Shown: piece after piece, positions 6,295-8,185 of the stretch | Numbering within the stretch: the stretch's first letter is position 1 | Layout: each line of letters opens with the position of its first letter | Assembly: GCA_002371625.1 (NCBI GenBank) | Contig: DFFV01000074.1 | Span: 1-8,185, forward strand | Reading direction: 5' to 3' | DNA from: Ruminococcus sp. UBA3767 | GTDB taxonomy: Bacteria > Bacillota > Clostridia > Oscillospirales > Ruminococcaceae | Length of the DNA: 8,185 nucleotides | The notes under the pieces: model-generated | The model's database searches: none | What the model was told of the DNA's origin: nothing | What the model saw: only the letters and a program-made list of their open reading frames with translations | Program-made: the position numbers and the translations under genes

Positions 6295-6329
6295 AGCGGA
6301 CTTACCTTTTTTAGTAAGCCCGCTTTTTT
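6295..6329. terminator. Bidirectional terminator between convergent tetR and purD
   Basis: Arms AGCGGACTTAC (6295-6305) and GTAAGCCCGCT (6314-6324) pair over 11 positions with one A-C mismatch on the plus strand. The mismatch becomes a G-U wobble on the minus strand. The plus strand continues in six T (6324-6329), and the minus strand in GTTTTTATTATTTT. It ends tetR transcripts 24 bases past the stop and purD transcripts 13 bases past the stop. Confidence 0.85.
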
Positions 6330-6341
6330 GCGTGTATGATA

Positions 6342-7700
6342 TTACTGCCTGAGGTATACACCGTTTTCCTCGATGTATTCCTCCATATCCTCCTTGTATT
6401 CAAGGTCGAGCAGGTCGTGCTTTTCAAGTGCTTTAAGTGCACGCTGTCCGATATCCTTGCGGAAGTGAACGTCCTTCCAGTTTATCTTGTTAACAGCTGC
6501 ATAGCTCTTGTCAAGCGCACCCTGGAGCGTGAGCGCTGTGCAGGTAACACCAAGAACTCTTCCGCCGTTGTTTACGAACTTGCCGTCCTTGAGCTTTGTG
6601 CCTGCGTGATAAATGAAAGCGTCTTTTCTTTGTCCCATCTCGTCAAGGCCTGTGATCTCAAAGCCTTTTTCGTAGCTTGTGGGATAACCGCCGCTTGCCA
6701 TAACAACGCAGGTGCAGTAGCCTTCTTTCCAGCCGATCTTTACCTCACTGAGCCTGTGCTCATAGATCGCCTCAAATATCTCGCAAAGGTCACCGTCCAG
6801 CATAGGAAGAACGACCTGTGTTTCGGGATCACCAAAACGGCAGTTGTATTCAATCACCTTTGGTCCCTTTGGTGTAAGCATAAGCCCGAAGTACAGACAG
6901 CCCTCAAATGTGCGTCCCTCAGCGTTCATTGCATTTATTGTCGGCATGAATATCGTGTCCATGCACTGCTTTGCAATGTCATCGGTGTAGTATGGATTAG
7001 GTGCAACAGTTCCCATTCCGCCCGTGTTGAGTCCGAGATCGCAGTCAAGCGCTCTTTTGTGATCCATTGATGAGATCATCGGAACAACGGTTTTTCCGTC
7101 GGTGAATGAAAGCACCGAGACCTCTGGACCTGTCAGGAATTCCTCGATAACGATAGTTGAGCTGCTCTTTCCGAATTTAAGCTCATCTATCATCTCGTGA
7201 ATTGCCTCAACAGCCTCCTGCTCGTTCTGCGCAAGAATAACTCCCTTGCCCAGAGCAAGACCGTCAGCCTTGATAACAGCAGGGTAGGTGTCCTGCTCCT
7301 TGATGTATGCGATAGCATCCTCGCTGTTGTCAAATACCTCATACCTTGCAGTAGGGATATTGTATTTTTTCATCAGCTCTTTTGAGAAGACCTTGCTTCC
7401 CTCGATTATTGCAGCGTCCTTTTTAGGACCGAATGTCTTGAAGCCCTTAGCCTGCAAAGCATCCACCATTCCAAGCACCAGCGGATCATCGGGTGCAACT
7501 GCGACCATATCTACTTTGAGCTTTTCAGCCAGTGCAACAACACCCTCAATGTCTGTTGCGCCAACATCAAAGCACTGTGCGTACTTTGATATTCCGCCGT
7601 TTCCGGGTGTGCAGTACAGCTTGCCGACTTTTTTTGATTCAGCCAGCTTCATTATCAGAGCGTGTTCACGGCCGCCGCCGCCAACTACGAGTATATCCAT
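6342..7700 (-). CDS. purD: Phosphoribosylamine-glycine ligase (GAR synthetase)
   Basis: This cytoplasmic enzyme performs the second step of de novo purine synthesis, joining glycine to 5-phosphoribosylamine with ATP to give GAR. The 452 residues show the full family pattern. They include the N-terminal nucleotide-type loop VVGGGGREHAL (5-15), PGNGG (32-36) and the ATP-grasp segments KADGLALGKGV (144-154) and VIEEFLTGPEVS (184-195). The substrate motif DHKRALDCDLGLNTGGMG (213-230) and the metal-binding EYNCRFGDPETQ (284-295, Glu284 and Asn286) are also present. The protein is about 25 residues longer than the usual 420-430 because of an acidic C-terminal tail. The start at 7700 has a strong GGAGG site six bases upstream. 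It lies 23 bases after the AICAR formyltransferase gene, as the last gene of a purine operon, and ends at a bidirectional terminator. All catalytic motifs look intact. Confidence 0.97.
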   Translation of the reverse strand: MDILVVGGGGREHALIMKLAESKKVGKLYCTPGNGGISKYAQCFDVGATDIEGVVALAEKLKVDMVAVAPDDPLVLGMVDALQAKGFKTFGPKKDAAIIEGSKVFSKELMKKYNIPTARYEVFDNSEDAIAYIKEQDTYPAVIKADGLALGKGVILAQNEQEAVEAIHEMIDELKFGKSSSTIVIEEFLTGPEVSVLSFTDGKTVVPMISSMDHKRALDCDLGLNTGGMGTVAPNPYYTDDIAKQCMDTIFMPTINAMNAEGRTFEGCLYFGLMLTPKGPKVIEYNCRFGDPETQVVLPMLDGDLCEIFEAIYEHRLSEVKIGWKEGYCTCVVMASGGYPTSYEKGFEITGLDEMGQRKDAFIYHAGTKLKDGKFVNNGGRVLGVTCTALTLQGALDKSYAAVNKINWKDVHFRKDIGQRALKALEKHDLLDLEYKEDMEEYIEENGVYLRQ

Positions 7701-7723
7701 TTTAAACCTCCGATATCGTTTTA

Positions 7724-8185
7724 TCAGTGATGGAACAGTCTTATGCCTGTGAACGCCATAGCGATACCGTACTTGTTGCAGGTCATTATAACATGGTCGT
7801 CACGGATAGATCCGCCCGGCTCGGCGATATATGCAACGCCTGATTTTTTAGCTCTTTCAATGTTATCGCCAAACGGGAAGAAAGCATCTGAACCAAGGCA
7901 AACGTCCTTGTTCTTAGCTATCCATTCTTTCTTTTCCTCGGCAGTGAGCACCTCCGGCTTTACCTTGAAAAGTGTCTGCCAAACGCCGTCTGCAAGAACA
8001 TCATCATGCTCATCAGAGATGTAAACGTCGATAGTGTTATCTCTGTCAGGGCGTCTTATATCGTCAACGAACTGCAGTCCCATTACCTTTGGGTGCTGCC
8101 TGAGCCACCAGATATCAGCCTTGTTTCCTGCAAGCCTTGTGCAGTGTATTCTTGACTGCTGACCTGCACCGATACCGATAGCCTG
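7724..8185 (-). CDS. purH: AICAR formyltransferase, stand-alone type (partial, C-terminal 153 residues)
   Basis: The frame is open from the right edge to the stop at 7726-7724. There is an in-frame ATG at 8083, but the 34 codons before it read QAIGIGAGQQSRIHCTRLAG..., which is conserved enzyme sequence, so the true start lies outside the window. The enzyme formylates AICAR with 10-formyl-tetrahydrofolate in the ninth step of purine synthesis. Recognisable motifs are GIGAGQQSRIHC, SDAFFPFGDNIERAKKSGV, IAEPGGSIRDD and the C-terminal end AMAFTGIRLFHH. The AGQQSRIHCTRLAG form and the RRPDRDN insert differ from the AGQMSRVDSA form of the common bifunctional PurH. They fit the separate formyltransferase found in many Clostridia, in which the IMP cyclohydrolase is a different protein. 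The missing N-terminal part would settle this. purD follows after 23 bases in the same operon. Confidence 0.9.
   Translation of the reverse strand, partial: QAIGIGAGQQSRIHCTRLAGNKADIWWLRQHPKVMGLQFVDDIRRPDRDNTIDVYISDEHDDVLADGVWQTLFKVKPEVLTAEEKKEWIAKNKDVCLGSDAFFPFGDNIERAKKSGVAYIAEPGGSIRDDHVIMTCNKYGIAMAFTGIRLFHH

Noticed and set aside
6336..7070. 244-residue open frame on the plus strand across purD
   Set aside because: It lies wholly opposite a well-conserved purD with all motifs intact, and it has no recognisable protein features.
8081..8083. ATG that could start a short 119-residue gene at the right end
   Set aside because: The codons upstream of it to the window edge encode conserved AICAR formyltransferase sequence, so it is an internal methionine.

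Overview
The window looks like the chromosome of a gut- or rumen-type Firmicute, most likely Ruminococcus or a close Oscillospiraceae relative. This rests on moderate GC content, AGGAGG-type ribosome binding sites, the protein style of the purine genes (including a stand-alone type AICAR formyltransferase), and secreted proteins with Gram-positive signal peptides. The species call is inference; no 16S or marker gene is present. No mobile element, CRISPR array, tRNA or rRNA gene was seen.

Layout from left to right. (1) Positions 1-349, minus strand: the N-terminal 116 codons of a secreted protein of unknown function, running off the left edge. It has its own extended -10 promoter (414-442). 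Upstream lie two TGTA-N8-TACA dyads exactly 30 bp apart, which look like activator sites. (2) Positions 607-5382, minus strand: a two-gene operon. The first gene encodes a 12-TM MMPL/RND-family exporter (3259-5382). It is followed after 21 bases by an 876-residue exported protein made largely of xxxLxxG heptad repeats (607-3237). The operon ends in a strong intrinsic terminator (529-570). (3) Positions 5383-5665: a divergent control region with four good and one degenerate copy of the 15-bp palindrome ATGACC-N3-GGTCAT. One copy sits on the -35 box of the exporter promoter and another on the -35 box of a divergent promoter. A third promoter, with both boxes a perfect match to consensus, lies closer to the regulator gene. 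(4) Positions 5666-6271, plus strand: a TetR-family repressor. (5) Positions 6295-6329: a terminator shared by the convergent genes. (6) Positions 6342-8185, minus strand: the end of a purine operon, purD preceded by the C-terminal part of an AICAR formyltransferase that runs off the right edge.

The main unit is the tetR / mmpL / heptad-repeat module. The simplest reading is an inducible envelope export system: a toxic amphiphile (unknown; perhaps a fatty acid, bile-type compound, lipid or peptide) releases the TetR repressor. The MMPL pump and its long extracytoplasmic partner are then made together. The divergent TetR-MMPL arrangement resembles farR-farE of Staphylococcus aureus. The partner protein has the repeat class known from YhgE/Pip-type proteins but only an N-terminal signal or anchor. 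The purine genes are ordinary housekeeping neighbours with no apparent link to the export module.
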